NCBI GenBank assembly: GCA_023386235.1
Contig: JAEWKC010000010.1
Location: 1 to 21,599, forward strand
DNA: 21,599 bases
Source of the DNA: Bacteroidota bacterium
GTDB taxonomy: Bacteria; Bacteroidota; Bacteroidia; Chitinophagales; Chitinophagaceae
Direction of reading: 5' to 3'
The notes beneath the pieces were generated by a model. That model saw only the letters and a program-made list of their open reading frames with translations. It ran no database searches and was not told where the DNA came from. Shown here piece after piece: positions 15,070 through 21,599 of the stretch; within the stretch, counting starts at the first letter, position 1, and every line of letters starts with the position of its first letter. A program made the translations under genes and the position numbers.

Positions 15070-15755
15070 AAACAATAGCCGAAAAGATCATTGCGTTTAA
15101 TAAGCAATTGCATTTTTCCGAATCGCTGCCCGGCGCATTTTCTGTACTCAATCCTTTCAGGGAAAACCCTGAAACCCTAAAGGTTATGTCGACATTTTAC
15201 CATCAGTTTTATGATGATTATAAAGAAAGAAAATTTATTATCGGCATTAACCCCGGCCGTCACGGCGCAGGCATTACAGGCGTACCTTTCACCGATACCA
15301 AAAGGCTGGAATCTGCATGTGGTATAACCATGCAATCCAAAAGTTCATACGAACCTTCTTCCGTATTTATTTATGACATGATTGAGGCATACGGAGGTGT
15401 AAAAAATTTCTATGCAACATTTTATATCAACTCGCCATTTCCACTGGCAATTATTAAAAATGACGGTAATGGTAAACACGTAAACGCGAATTATTACGAT
15501 GATAAAAGTCTGTTTGATGCTGTGAAACCTTTTATTACAAAGACTTTAAGACAACATGTCGCAATAGGATTGAACACAGAGAAAGCGTATGTGTTAGGTA
15601 AAAAAAATGCCATATTCATCAATGCGATAAATGAAAAAGAAAAATTGTTCGACGAGTTGATTGTATTAGAACATCCACGTTTTATACAACAATATAAATC
15701 AAAAGAAAAACAATCGTATATTGATCAATATGTAATTGCATTGACCGATAGATGA
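15066..15755 (+). CDS. SMUG2-type uracil-DNA glycosylase family protein
   Basis: This 229-aa protein belongs to the uracil-DNA glycosylase superfamily, Bacteroidota SMUG2 group (formerly DUF4918). It would excise uracil or oxidised uracil from DNA. The catalytic-region motif is GINPGRHGAGITGVPFTDT near residues 59-77 and the second motif is LEHPRFIQQYK near the C-terminus. The start is TTG at 15066, inside the stop codon of the DUF2945 gene (TTGA). The first in-frame ATG is about 40 codons later, after the family-typical LNPFRENPE stretch, so the TTG start is needed to keep the conserved N-terminus. The end overlaps a possible ATG of the next frame by 4 bp. Confidence 0.88.
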   Translation: MKTIAEKIIAFNKQLHFSESLPGAFSVLNPFRENPETLKVMSTFYHQFYDDYKERKFIIGINPGRHGAGITGVPFTDTKRLESACGITMQSKSSYEPSSVFIYDMIEAYGGVKNFYATFYINSPFPLAIIKNDGNGKHVNANYYDDKSLFDAVKPFITKTLRQHVAIGLNTEKAYVLGKKNAIFINAINEKEKLFDELIVLEHPRFIQQYKSKEKQSYIDQYVIALTDR

Positions 15756-15847
15756 TTATCGTATGCCTCACCACCTTATTACTTTACTACAAAAACAGCT
15801 TTATTACAGAAAAAATATTTTATCTTGCCATAAACAATACTGATTTT

Positions 15848-17362
15848 ATGCCGGAGAAATTAAAAATTCATGTTACATCTGAAATTGGACAATTAAAAAG
15901 ACTGATTATACACAGTCCCGATGGAGGCATAGGAAAAATTGTACCCGGAAAATTTAAAGAATGGCTTTACGACGATACCGTACATTTAAGCCAAATGCGA
16001 AAAGAATACAACAATTATATCAAACTGCTGCTGTTCTTTCTCGACCCTGCAAAGGCAAAATATATTTGCGATTTCGAAAAAAATAATCCCGGTAAAAATG
16101 ATTGCTACAAACCCGAAAGTATGCATTATTACAATAGCGATTATGTATTGGATACACAGTTTCTTTTAGCTAAGATTTTAAAAAATAAAGAAACCCGCAA
16201 AAGAATCATTGCTGCTATTTGCGCTTGGGAAGGCGTAAGTACCATGACAGAAAAAAAACTGGAGAAAATAAACAATCCTCACGAACTGGCTAAAATACTT
16301 ATTTCCGGAACATTAAAAGACGATAAAAATAAAAACAGCGTTTTTATTTTTCCACCTTTACCCAATTTTATTTTTACAAGAGATATAGGTATCACCATCA
16401 ACGATCACTTTCTTTTAAGTAATGCTCACACGCCTGCAAGAGAAAGAGAATCGCTGCTGATGCGCTACATAGCACAAAATCTTTTATTTAAAAACCGGGA
16501 AGAAAAACTAATAGAAATTTCAGAACCCGGCAATTTCTTTTTACTGGATGAAGAAACACAGTTGAAGAAAAAAACCAGTATAGAGGGCGGCGATGTAATG
16601 ATGATAGCGCCCAATCATTTATTAATTGGTTGCAGCGAACGAACTACCGCATCTGGCATCAACGAACTTGTGCACGCAATTTTTAAAAACAAAAATACAG
16701 CGGTTGAAAAAATTTCTGTCGTAAAAATTCCGAAGCATCGCGCTATCATGCACATAGACACTGTATTTACACAAGTACGAAAAGATATGTGGGTGCTTTT
16801 CGGGCGATTTTCCGATACCCATAGCGAAGAGAAAGAGAAGCGGAGCTATTATGAAAGAATTACGCACGAAGACGCCGTAGACAAAGACTTTCTCGTAGAA
16901 GTTTTCAGGTTTGAAAAAAAATTAAATGAAAAATATATAGCGCAGAAAAATTACGAAACAGATATAAGCCATAAAATAAAAGGCCTGGAATCGCTGCTTA
17001 GAAACATCAGTATAGAAGACTTTGGCATAGCAGCGGAAGAAGTAAAAATTATTTACAGTGCAGATAATATTTTTCCTTATGACGAACGTGAACAATGGAC
17101 AGACTCCTGCAACTTACTCGCGTTGAAAGAAGGTGTGGTAGTGGGCTATCAGCGAAATGAAAAAACCGCTGAAAGCTTTAAACAGCACGGCTTTAAGGTT
17201 GTTTCCGCCGAAGAATTGATTAAAGATTTTTCCACCGGAAAAAAGCAACCTGCGCAGGTACAAAACACATTAATTCTGCTTCCGGATGCGGAGCTATCCA
17301 GGGCGCGCGGCGGATCACATTGTATGAGCCTTCCTTTGTGGAGAGAAAAGCCCGATAAATAA
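15848..17362 (+). CDS. Arginine deiminase family enzyme
   Basis: This 504-aa cytoplasmic enzyme would hydrolyse L-arginine to citrulline and ammonia. Guanidine-modifying superfamily residues are present: FTRD (176-179), EGGD (246-249), MHIDTVF with H302 and D304, and the nucleophile C492 in GGSHCMSLP. It is longer than typical ArcA (about 410 aa); the extra length includes a charged segment of about 50 residues after GRFSDTHS. The ATG at 15848 puts the family-like KLKIHVTSEIGQLKRLIIHSP at the N-terminus. An upstream in-frame ATG at 15752, overlapping the previous stop, would add 32 hydrophobic residues and is less likely, though not excluded. It lies 6 bp before ctlX, and the pair takes arginine to ornithine. 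Confidence 0.9.
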   Translation: MPEKLKIHVTSEIGQLKRLIIHSPDGGIGKIVPGKFKEWLYDDTVHLSQMRKEYNNYIKLLLFFLDPAKAKYICDFEKNNPGKNDCYKPESMHYYNSDYVLDTQFLLAKILKNKETRKRIIAAICAWEGVSTMTEKKLEKINNPHELAKILISGTLKDDKNKNSVFIFPPLPNFIFTRDIGITINDHFLLSNAHTPARERESLLMRYIAQNLLFKNREEKLIEISEPGNFFLLDEETQLKKKTSIEGGDVMMIAPNHLLIGCSERTTASGINELVHAIFKNKNTAVEKISVVKIPKHRAIMHIDTVFTQVRKDMWVLFGRFSDTHSEEKEKRSYYERITHEDAVDKDFLVEVFRFEKKLNEKYIAQKNYETDISHKIKGLESLLRNISIEDFGIAAEEVKIIYSADNIFPYDEREQWTDSCNLLALKEGVVVGYQRNEKTAESFKQHGFKVVSAEELIKDFSTGKKQPAQVQNTLILLPDAELSRARGGSHCMSLPLWREKPDK

Positions 17363-17368
17363 TTCTTT

Positions 17369-18292
17369 ATGCAATTAGCTTCAACCATACTCATGATAAG
17401 GCCAAAACATTTTGGCTATAATGCTGAAACCGCCGCCGATAATGTATTTCAGTCAAAAGTAGAAACCGGCATTGATGAAACCGCGCAAAAAGCACAAAGC
17501 GAATTTGACGCCATGATGCAGGTGCTGAAAGAGAATGCGATAGACACGGTAATAGTGGAGGATACAGATGATCCTGTAAAACCTGACGCTGTCTTTTGCA
17601 ACAACTGGATATGCACCATGCCGGACGGAAGCATGTACACATTCCCTCTGAAAGCCGAAAACAGGCGATTAGAAATCAGGCAGGATATTGTAGATAATTT
17701 GCAGAACGACTTTTTCGTAAAACGTTTTGAAGACTTATCCGAAAAAGCCGGTCATAATATTTATCTTGAAAGTACCGGCAGCATTTGCTTTGATCATATC
17801 AACAAGATTGCTTATGCCTGTATCTCACAAAGAACCAACGAAAGCTTTTTGAAAGAATTTTGTGCAAAAATCAATTACAAACCTTTCTGTTTTGCAGCAT
17901 CGGTCAAAGACGGAAAGGAAATTTATCATACCAATGTAATGATGCATATTGGCGAAACCTACGCCGTAGTTTGTTTAGAAGCATTGGAAGAAGTAAAGCA
18001 ACAGATAGAGCTATCCAACCTGTTAAGAAAAACAGGCCATGATATTATTTCCATATCGTATCAACAAATGAATAGCTTTGCAGGAAATATGCTACAAATA
18101 AAAAATAAGAACGATAAAAAAATTACGCTTTTAAGCAAAACAGCTTTTGACTCGCTAAGATCGGAACAAAAATATATTTTTAACCGGCATACTCACCTGC
18201 TCCCTGTTGATATTTCCCTGATTGAAAAAGCAGGCGGAGGTAGTGTAAGATGCATGATCACAGAAATATTTTTAAAGAAAAAAGATGAATAA
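17369..18292 (+). CDS. ctlX: Citrulline hydrolase CtlX / arginine deiminase-related protein
   Basis: This 307-aa member of the guanidine-modifying (DDAH/ADI) superfamily is of the CtlX type, first described for citrulline use in Francisella. Motifs are PDAVFCNNW (72-80), YLESTGSICFDH (132-143), YHTNVMMHIGETYAVVCLEAL with H193 as the likely general base, and nucleophile C295 in GGGSVRCM. The expected reaction is citrulline to ornithine, CO2 and ammonia. Placed 6 bp after arginine deiminase, it gives a two-step purely hydrolytic route from arginine to ornithine, without ornithine carbamoyltransferase or carbamate kinase. The product assignment rests on family knowledge. It overlaps msrB by 8 bp. 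Confidence 0.88.
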   Translation: MQLASTILMIRPKHFGYNAETAADNVFQSKVETGIDETAQKAQSEFDAMMQVLKENAIDTVIVEDTDDPVKPDAVFCNNWICTMPDGSMYTFPLKAENRRLEIRQDIVDNLQNDFFVKRFEDLSEKAGHNIYLESTGSICFDHINKIAYACISQRTNESFLKEFCAKINYKPFCFAASVKDGKEIYHTNVMMHIGETYAVVCLEALEEVKQQIELSNLLRKTGHDIISISYQQMNSFAGNMLQIKNKNDKKITLLSKTAFDSLRSEQKYIFNRHTHLLPVDISLIEKAGGGSVRCMITEIFLKKKDE

Positions 18293-18815
18293 CAAAAACA
18301 TATTATTACTTATATGGTTGTCTTTAACCTTTATGGGCTGCGATGCCCAGCAGGCAACCTCTTTAAACAATACTAAAACTAATACAATGAAAAAAGACAA
18401 TCCTCATTATTCCCGGACAGACACGGCCAAGATATTTCTTACAAACGAAGAATGGAAAGAACTACTTCCCGAAGAAGTATATCATATAGCCAGAGACAAA
18501 GGCACGGAAAGGCCGTTTACCAGCGCTTTTGAAACCTCTAAAGATATAGGTACTTACTATTGCAAGGCCTGTGGCAATCCATTATTTAAAAGCGATACAA
18601 AATTTGATTCGGGGTGTGGCTGGCCAAGCTTCTTTGAACCCATTAATAAAAGCTCCATTATTTACAAACCCGATCATAGCCACGGCATGAACAGAACAGA
18701 AGTACAGTGTGGCCGATGCGAAGCGCACTTAGGACACGTGTTTGAAGACGGTCCTCCGCCAACCGGTTTGCGCTATTGCATTAATGGTGTTATTCTTGAT
18801 TTTGAGAAAAAATAA
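18285..18815 (+). CDS. msrB: Peptide-methionine (R)-S-oxide reductase, lipoprotein form
   Basis: This 176-aa enzyme reduces methionine-R-sulfoxide in proteins. The N-terminus is a lipoprotein signal with lipobox FMGC (C19), so it is exported and lipid-anchored. The catalytic domain (about residues 52-174) has the zinc pairs C93/C96 and C142/C145, the HSHGMNRTEV segment, the nucleophile C165 in RYCINGV, and C111 in SGCGWPSF as probable resolving cysteine. An exported MsrB repairs periplasmic proteins after oxidative or chlorine stress. It overlaps ctlX by 8 bp, which suggests coupling despite the different role, and gltX follows after 56 bp with its own promoter element. Confidence 0.95.
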   Translation: MNNKNILLLIWLSLTFMGCDAQQATSLNNTKTNTMKKDNPHYSRTDTAKIFLTNEEWKELLPEEVYHIARDKGTERPFTSAFETSKDIGTYYCKACGNPLFKSDTKFDSGCGWPSFFEPINKSSIIYKPDHSHGMNRTEVQCGRCEAHLGHVFEDGPPPTGLRYCINGVILDFEKK

Positions 18816-18858
18816 GTTTGAAATAATACCGGATTATTCATTACAACCTTTAATATTT

Positions 18859-18866
18859 TATCTTTG
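18859..18866 (+). promoter_or_regulatory. -7 element abutting the gltX start (near-leaderless mRNA)
   Basis: TATCTTTG matches TAnnTTTG and ends 5 bp before the gltX ATG at 18872, with TTC rather than TTG 19 bp upstream. Transcription would begin at or within a few bases of the ATG, so the message would have almost no leader. Confidence 0.55.
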
Positions 18867-18871
18867 CTCTT

Positions 18872-20419
18872 ATGAGCAACAAAATAGTAAGAACACGTTT
18901 TGCGCCCTCACCCACAGGCGGCCTGCATCTTGGTGGTGTAAGAACAGTACTTTTCAATTACCTATTTACTAAACAGAACAATGGAAAATTTGTTTTGAGA
19001 ATTGAAGATACCGACCAGACCAGATTTGTGGAAGGCGCGGAGGCATATATTAATGAAACGCTGAAATGGTGTAGTCTTGAGCCCGATGAAAGTGTAGAAA
19101 AAGGAGGTGCATTTGGACCGTATAAACAAAGTGAAAGAAAGCAGCAGGAGATATATAGAAAATATGCCGATGAGCTGGTACAGAAAGGTTATGCGTATTA
19201 TGCATTTGACACACCCGAAGAACTGGAACAAATGCGCAGTAATTTTAAAACCGAAAGCAATCCTTCTCCCAGGTATGATGCTGTGTTAAGAAACAAAATG
19301 CGCAACTCTCTTTCTCTCTCTGCAAAAGAAACGGAAGACCTGCTGCAAAGTGGTACTCCTTACGTTATCAGAATCAAGATGCCCGAAAATGAGACGATCT
19401 CCTTCACCGATATGATTCGTGGCGAAGTAAATTTTAATACATCCGAAGTAGACGATAAAGTATTATTAAAAGCCGATGGAATGCCCACTTACCACTTAGC
19501 GGTTGTGGTAGATGATTATCTTATGCAGATATCACACGCCTTCCGTGGCGAAGAATGGCTGCCCAGCGCGCCGGTGCACGTAAAGCTTTGGGAATATTTA
19601 TTCGGATTTGAAAATATGCCTCAATGGGCACACCTGCCCTTAATTTTAAAACCTGACGGAAAAGGAAAATTATCTAAAAGAGATGGTGAAAGACTTGGCT
19701 TTCCTGTATTCGCGATGGATTGGACCGATCCCCGAACACAAGAGTTTTCCAATGGATTCAGAGAAAAAGGCTTTCTCCCAGAAGCTTTCATAAACATGCT
19801 GGCCATGCTTGGATGGAACGATGGCACAGAACAGGAAATATTCTCCATGAAAGAATTAATAGAAAATTTTTCCATTGAAAGAATACATAAAGCAGGAGCA
19901 AAGTTCAATTACGACAAAGCGTTATGGTTTAACCACGAATGGATAAAACGCTCTTCCGCGGCTTATCTGGCTAAATATGTAAAACCCCTGCTTGCCAATA
20001 AAGGCATTTATCCGGATAGTGATGAAAAGTTAGAGAAGGTAATAGAACTGGTGAAAGAGCGCTGTACTTTGCTTAATGACTTTGTTGAGCAATCGTCTTT
20101 TTTCTTTACAACTCCCGAAAGCATGGATACATCCTTCATAGAGAAAAAATGGTCGGCAGAAAAATATGATTTCTTCGAAACACTTACAGACGCTTACGCG
20201 CAAATGAACGATGATGCATTTCTCAATGAACCATTGGAAAATCATTTTAAAGAATTGGCCGCATCAAAAAACATAAAAGCAGGAGAGCTAATGCTGCCTC
20301 TGAGAATAATGCTGGTGGGCGGTAAATTTGGTCCGCATGTATTTGAAATAGCGGAGCTGATAGGTAAAGAAGAAACCATAAGCAGAATAAAAAACGGCTT
20401 GAATAATCTCTCCAAATAA
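18872..20419 (+). CDS. gltX: Glutamyl-tRNA synthetase
   Basis: This 515-aa class I aminoacyl-tRNA synthetase charges tRNA-Glu. The HIGH-type signature is RFAPSPTGGLHLGGVRTVLF (9-28) and the KMSKS-type loop is KLSKRDGE (266-273). LRIEDTDQTR (42-51) and YHLAVVVDDYLMQISH with RGEEWL complete the catalytic core. The C-terminal third is the usual anticodon-binding helical region. Length is normal. It is followed after 10 bp by proC, so the two are probably co-transcribed from the element just upstream. Confidence 0.97.
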   Translation: MSNKIVRTRFAPSPTGGLHLGGVRTVLFNYLFTKQNNGKFVLRIEDTDQTRFVEGAEAYINETLKWCSLEPDESVEKGGAFGPYKQSERKQQEIYRKYADELVQKGYAYYAFDTPEELEQMRSNFKTESNPSPRYDAVLRNKMRNSLSLSAKETEDLLQSGTPYVIRIKMPENETISFTDMIRGEVNFNTSEVDDKVLLKADGMPTYHLAVVVDDYLMQISHAFRGEEWLPSAPVHVKLWEYLFGFENMPQWAHLPLILKPDGKGKLSKRDGERLGFPVFAMDWTDPRTQEFSNGFREKGFLPEAFINMLAMLGWNDGTEQEIFSMKELIENFSIERIHKAGAKFNYDKALWFNHEWIKRSSAAYLAKYVKPLLANKGIYPDSDEKLEKVIELVKERCTLLNDFVEQSSFFFTTPESMDTSFIEKKWSAEKYDFFETLTDAYAQMNDDAFLNEPLENHFKELAASKNIKAGELMLPLRIMLVGGKFGPHVFEIAELIGKEETISRIKNGLNNLSK

Positions 20420-20429
20420 TTTTTAAAAT

Positions 20430-21230
20430 ATGAACGGAAAAATTGCCATTATCGGCGGAGGCAACCTGGGCGCCTCTATTGCCCAGGGAATGATCAAAAG
20501 CGGCTTTAAACAGCCGCAGGACATTATTATCACCAGAAGAAACGTAGCCGCTCTGCAGCCTTTACAATTAGCGGGAGCAATAACCACAGACGATAATGTG
20601 TACGCCGTTCAAAATGCGGAATGGATTATTTTTGCAGTCAAGCCATTCCAGATTGCAGAGATCATCGGCCAGTTAAAAGCGCATTTGCATGCTGATAAAC
20701 ACAAGATTATCAGTGTCATTACCGGCATCTGGATCAAAGATTTACAAGAATTACTTTCAGATAAGTTCACATTGTTTCGTGCCATGCCCAACACCGCTAT
20801 CGCTATTAATGAAAGCATGACGTGTATTTGCAGCGTCAATGCAGACAGGCAAGAAAACGAAGACGTGTCGGCGCTGTTTAATCAATTAGGTAAAAGTGTA
20901 ATCATAGACGAAAAATTAATGGACGCCGCTACAGTACTTGGGGCTTGTGGCACAGCATATGCCCTCAGGTATATCAGGGCTAATATTCAGGGTGGAATAG
21001 AGATTGGCTTTAGCGCTAAAACTGCCGCGTTGATTGCCGCGCAAACCGTAAAAGGCGCAGCGGATTTACTATTGCAACAAAACCGCCATCCCGAAGAAGA
21101 AATTGACAAGGTGACAACCCCGCAGGGCTGTACCATTGCCGGATTAAACGAAATGGAGCATAGAGGCTTCTCTTCATCGCTTATCAGAGGTATCACTACC
21201 AGTTACAAAAAGATCATTAACGATATGTAG
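20430..21230 (+). CDS. proC: Pyrroline-5-carboxylate reductase
   Basis: This 266-aa NAD(P)H-dependent enzyme makes proline from pyrroline-5-carboxylate. The Rossmann motif is IGGGNLG (8-14). FRAMPNTAIAINESMT (116-131) and TTPQGCTIAGLNEME (229-243) are the family signatures, the last lying at the substrate site. The dimerisation helix region reads GACGTAYALRYIRA instead of the common GSGPAY form, a variant I recall from Bacteroidota. It is 10 bp after gltX. Ornithine made by the upstream deiminase/CtlX pair can reach this enzyme's substrate through ornithine aminotransferase, which is not in the window. Confidence 0.96.
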   Translation: MNGKIAIIGGGNLGASIAQGMIKSGFKQPQDIIITRRNVAALQPLQLAGAITTDDNVYAVQNAEWIIFAVKPFQIAEIIGQLKAHLHADKHKIISVITGIWIKDLQELLSDKFTLFRAMPNTAIAINESMTCICSVNADRQENEDVSALFNQLGKSVIIDEKLMDAATVLGACGTAYALRYIRANIQGGIEIGFSAKTAALIAAQTVKGAADLLLQQNRHPEEEIDKVTTPQGCTIAGLNEMEHRGFSSSLIRGITTSYKKIINDM

Positions 21231-21264
21231 ACGATGATAAAAGAAGGATATAATTCAAAAATTA

Positions 21265-21452
21265 ACGCAATGCATAACTTAGACTGTTGCGTAGCACCTT
21301 TGTTCTGCGAAGCGTCCTCGCTTCGTAGGTTTATTCTATCGCCTCCGGCGATGTATTTTTTGTTATTGCGGCAAACAAAGCGGTTGCCGCCTAAATGCTT
21401 TATCCTTTTAGAAAGATATATTTGAGACAAAAGATATCTTACGCCGTAGGCG
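21265..21452. repeat. Cluster of six potential hairpins (REP-like palindromes)
   Basis: The 242-bp gap after proC holds no credible gene but six consecutive inverted repeats with perfect arms: acgcaa/ttgcgt (21265-21292), cgaagcg/cgcttcg with a 4-base loop (21308-21325), atcgcc/ggcgat (21338-21352), gcggcaa/ttgccgc (21368-21390), aagatat/atatctt (21413-21440) and cgcc/ggcg (21442-21452). Several are much richer in G+C than the surroundings. The arrangement resembles REP-type palindrome clusters or the subterminal hairpins of IS200/IS605-like elements; a folded RNA is also possible. No transposase is nearby. Confidence 0.7.
21338..21361 (+). terminator. Possible rho-independent terminator for gltX-proC
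   Basis: The 6-bp stem atcgcc/ggcgat with a 3-base loop (21338-21352) is followed after three bases by six T residues (21356-21361). It is about 108 bp past the proC stop and is one of the six hairpins in the cluster. The short stem makes it a moderate candidate. Confidence 0.5.
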
Positions 21453-21472
21453 AAAACACGTGGGTAACGATA

Positions 21473-21585
21473 CTTTTCAAATGTCGGGCATTGGCTTATG
21501 CAGTGTGGTAGGCGTATTGTTGAATTTGATCTTAAGAGAAAAGAAAGAAGAAAAGAATGAGCCGATGGCAATGAATAATGAATAG
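21473..21585 (+). pseudogene. Truncated second copy of the uracil permease 3' end
   Basis: These bases encode the last 37 residues of the UraA-like protein (from SFQMSGIGLC through NNE and the stop at 21583-21585), identical at DNA level to the left-end gene but on the plus strand. The upstream sequence is the hairpin cluster, not permease, so no functional transporter can come from it. It is either a real truncated duplicate or the result of a fold-back join in the assembly. Confidence 0.7.
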
Positions 21586-21599
21586 CGATTGATATGGCA
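21473..21599. repeat. Right copy of the 127-bp terminal inverted repeat
   Basis: It is the exact reverse complement of bases 1 to 127. The copy starts abruptly at 21473, 20 bp after the last hairpin of the palindrome cluster, and runs to the last base of the window, including 14 bp beyond the permease stop codon. Confidence 0.95.

Noticed and set aside
15752..15847. N-terminal 32-residue hydrophobic extension of arginine deiminase from the upstream ATG
   Set aside because: Deiminases are cytoplasmic and begin close to the KLKIHVTSEIG segment, so the extension is probably untranslated leader. The overlap with the SMUG2 stop keeps a small doubt.
18820..18838. Imperfect palindrome aataataccggattatt after msrB as a terminator
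   Set aside because: The arms pair imperfectly around a tiny centre and no T-run follows, so it is not a convincing terminator.
21203..21571. Minus-strand open frame of 122 codons across the hairpin cluster
   Set aside because: It overlaps the proC end and the antisense of the permease tail, shows no domain pattern, and its middle is made of palindromes. Chance is likelier than a gene.
1..21599. Circular replicon or phage/plasmid with terminal repeats
   Set aside because: The end repeat is inverted, not direct, so it does not indicate a circle. The content (gltX, proC, nadE, gcvH) is chromosomal housekeeping with no phage or plasmid genes.
1..21599. tRNA, rRNA or CRISPR array
   Set aside because: No intergenic stretch shows a cloverleaf with the T-loop consensus, rRNA sequence, or regularly spaced direct repeats. 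Nearly all sequence is accounted for by protein genes.

Overview
This window looks like a piece of a Bacteroidota chromosome, most probably from the Chitinophagaceae or a relative. The signs are A+T-rich codon use, genes without strong Shine-Dalgarno sites, several TAnnTTTG promoter elements, and a gene set typical of that phylum: a DUF5020 outer-membrane protein, an MHS transporter next to a DUF6814-like small protein, a SMUG2-type glycosylase, an arginine deiminase/CtlX pair, and a diheme CcoO-like subunit. The genes are mostly housekeeping. There is no phage, plasmid or CRISPR content.

Layout, left half, mostly minus strand. A nucleobase-uptake unit comes first: an outer-membrane Tsx-like DUF5020 barrel, an AzgA-type purine permease and a UraA-type uracil permease. 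Next are gcvH with a clear terminator, a triple helix-hairpin-helix membrane protein followed 5 bp later by an M20 ArgE/DapE-like deacylase, and a divergent plus-strand diacylglycerol-kinase-like lipid kinase. Back on the minus strand are a secreted protein of unknown function, a two-helix small protein, an MHS-family transporter and nadE.

Layout, right half, all plus strand. An Rrf2-family regulator with three Fe-S-type cysteines leads an apparent operon for a divergent cbb3-like heme-copper oxidase: a long CcoN-like subunit, a CcoO-like subunit fused to a second cytochrome c domain, a small two-helix CxxC protein and a membrane-anchored beta-rich protein. This is the most unusual part of the window. 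The CcoN-like protein keeps all six heme/copper histidines and the cross-link tyrosine, but has Gln where canonical CcoN has a conserved Glu. No CcoP, CcoQ or assembly genes lie alongside. Then come a DUF2945 protein, a SMUG2-like glycosylase, arginine deiminase and CtlX (arginine to citrulline to ornithine), an MsrB lipoprotein, gltX and proC.

The right end holds about 190 bp packed with six potential hairpins, then a second copy of the last 127 bp of the window's left end in inverted orientation (the 3' end of the uracil permease gene). The contig is therefore bounded by an exact 127-bp inverted repeat. Either this segment really lies between inverted repeats in the genome, or the contig ends at a fold-back node of an assembly graph built with 127-mers. 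The sequence alone cannot decide.
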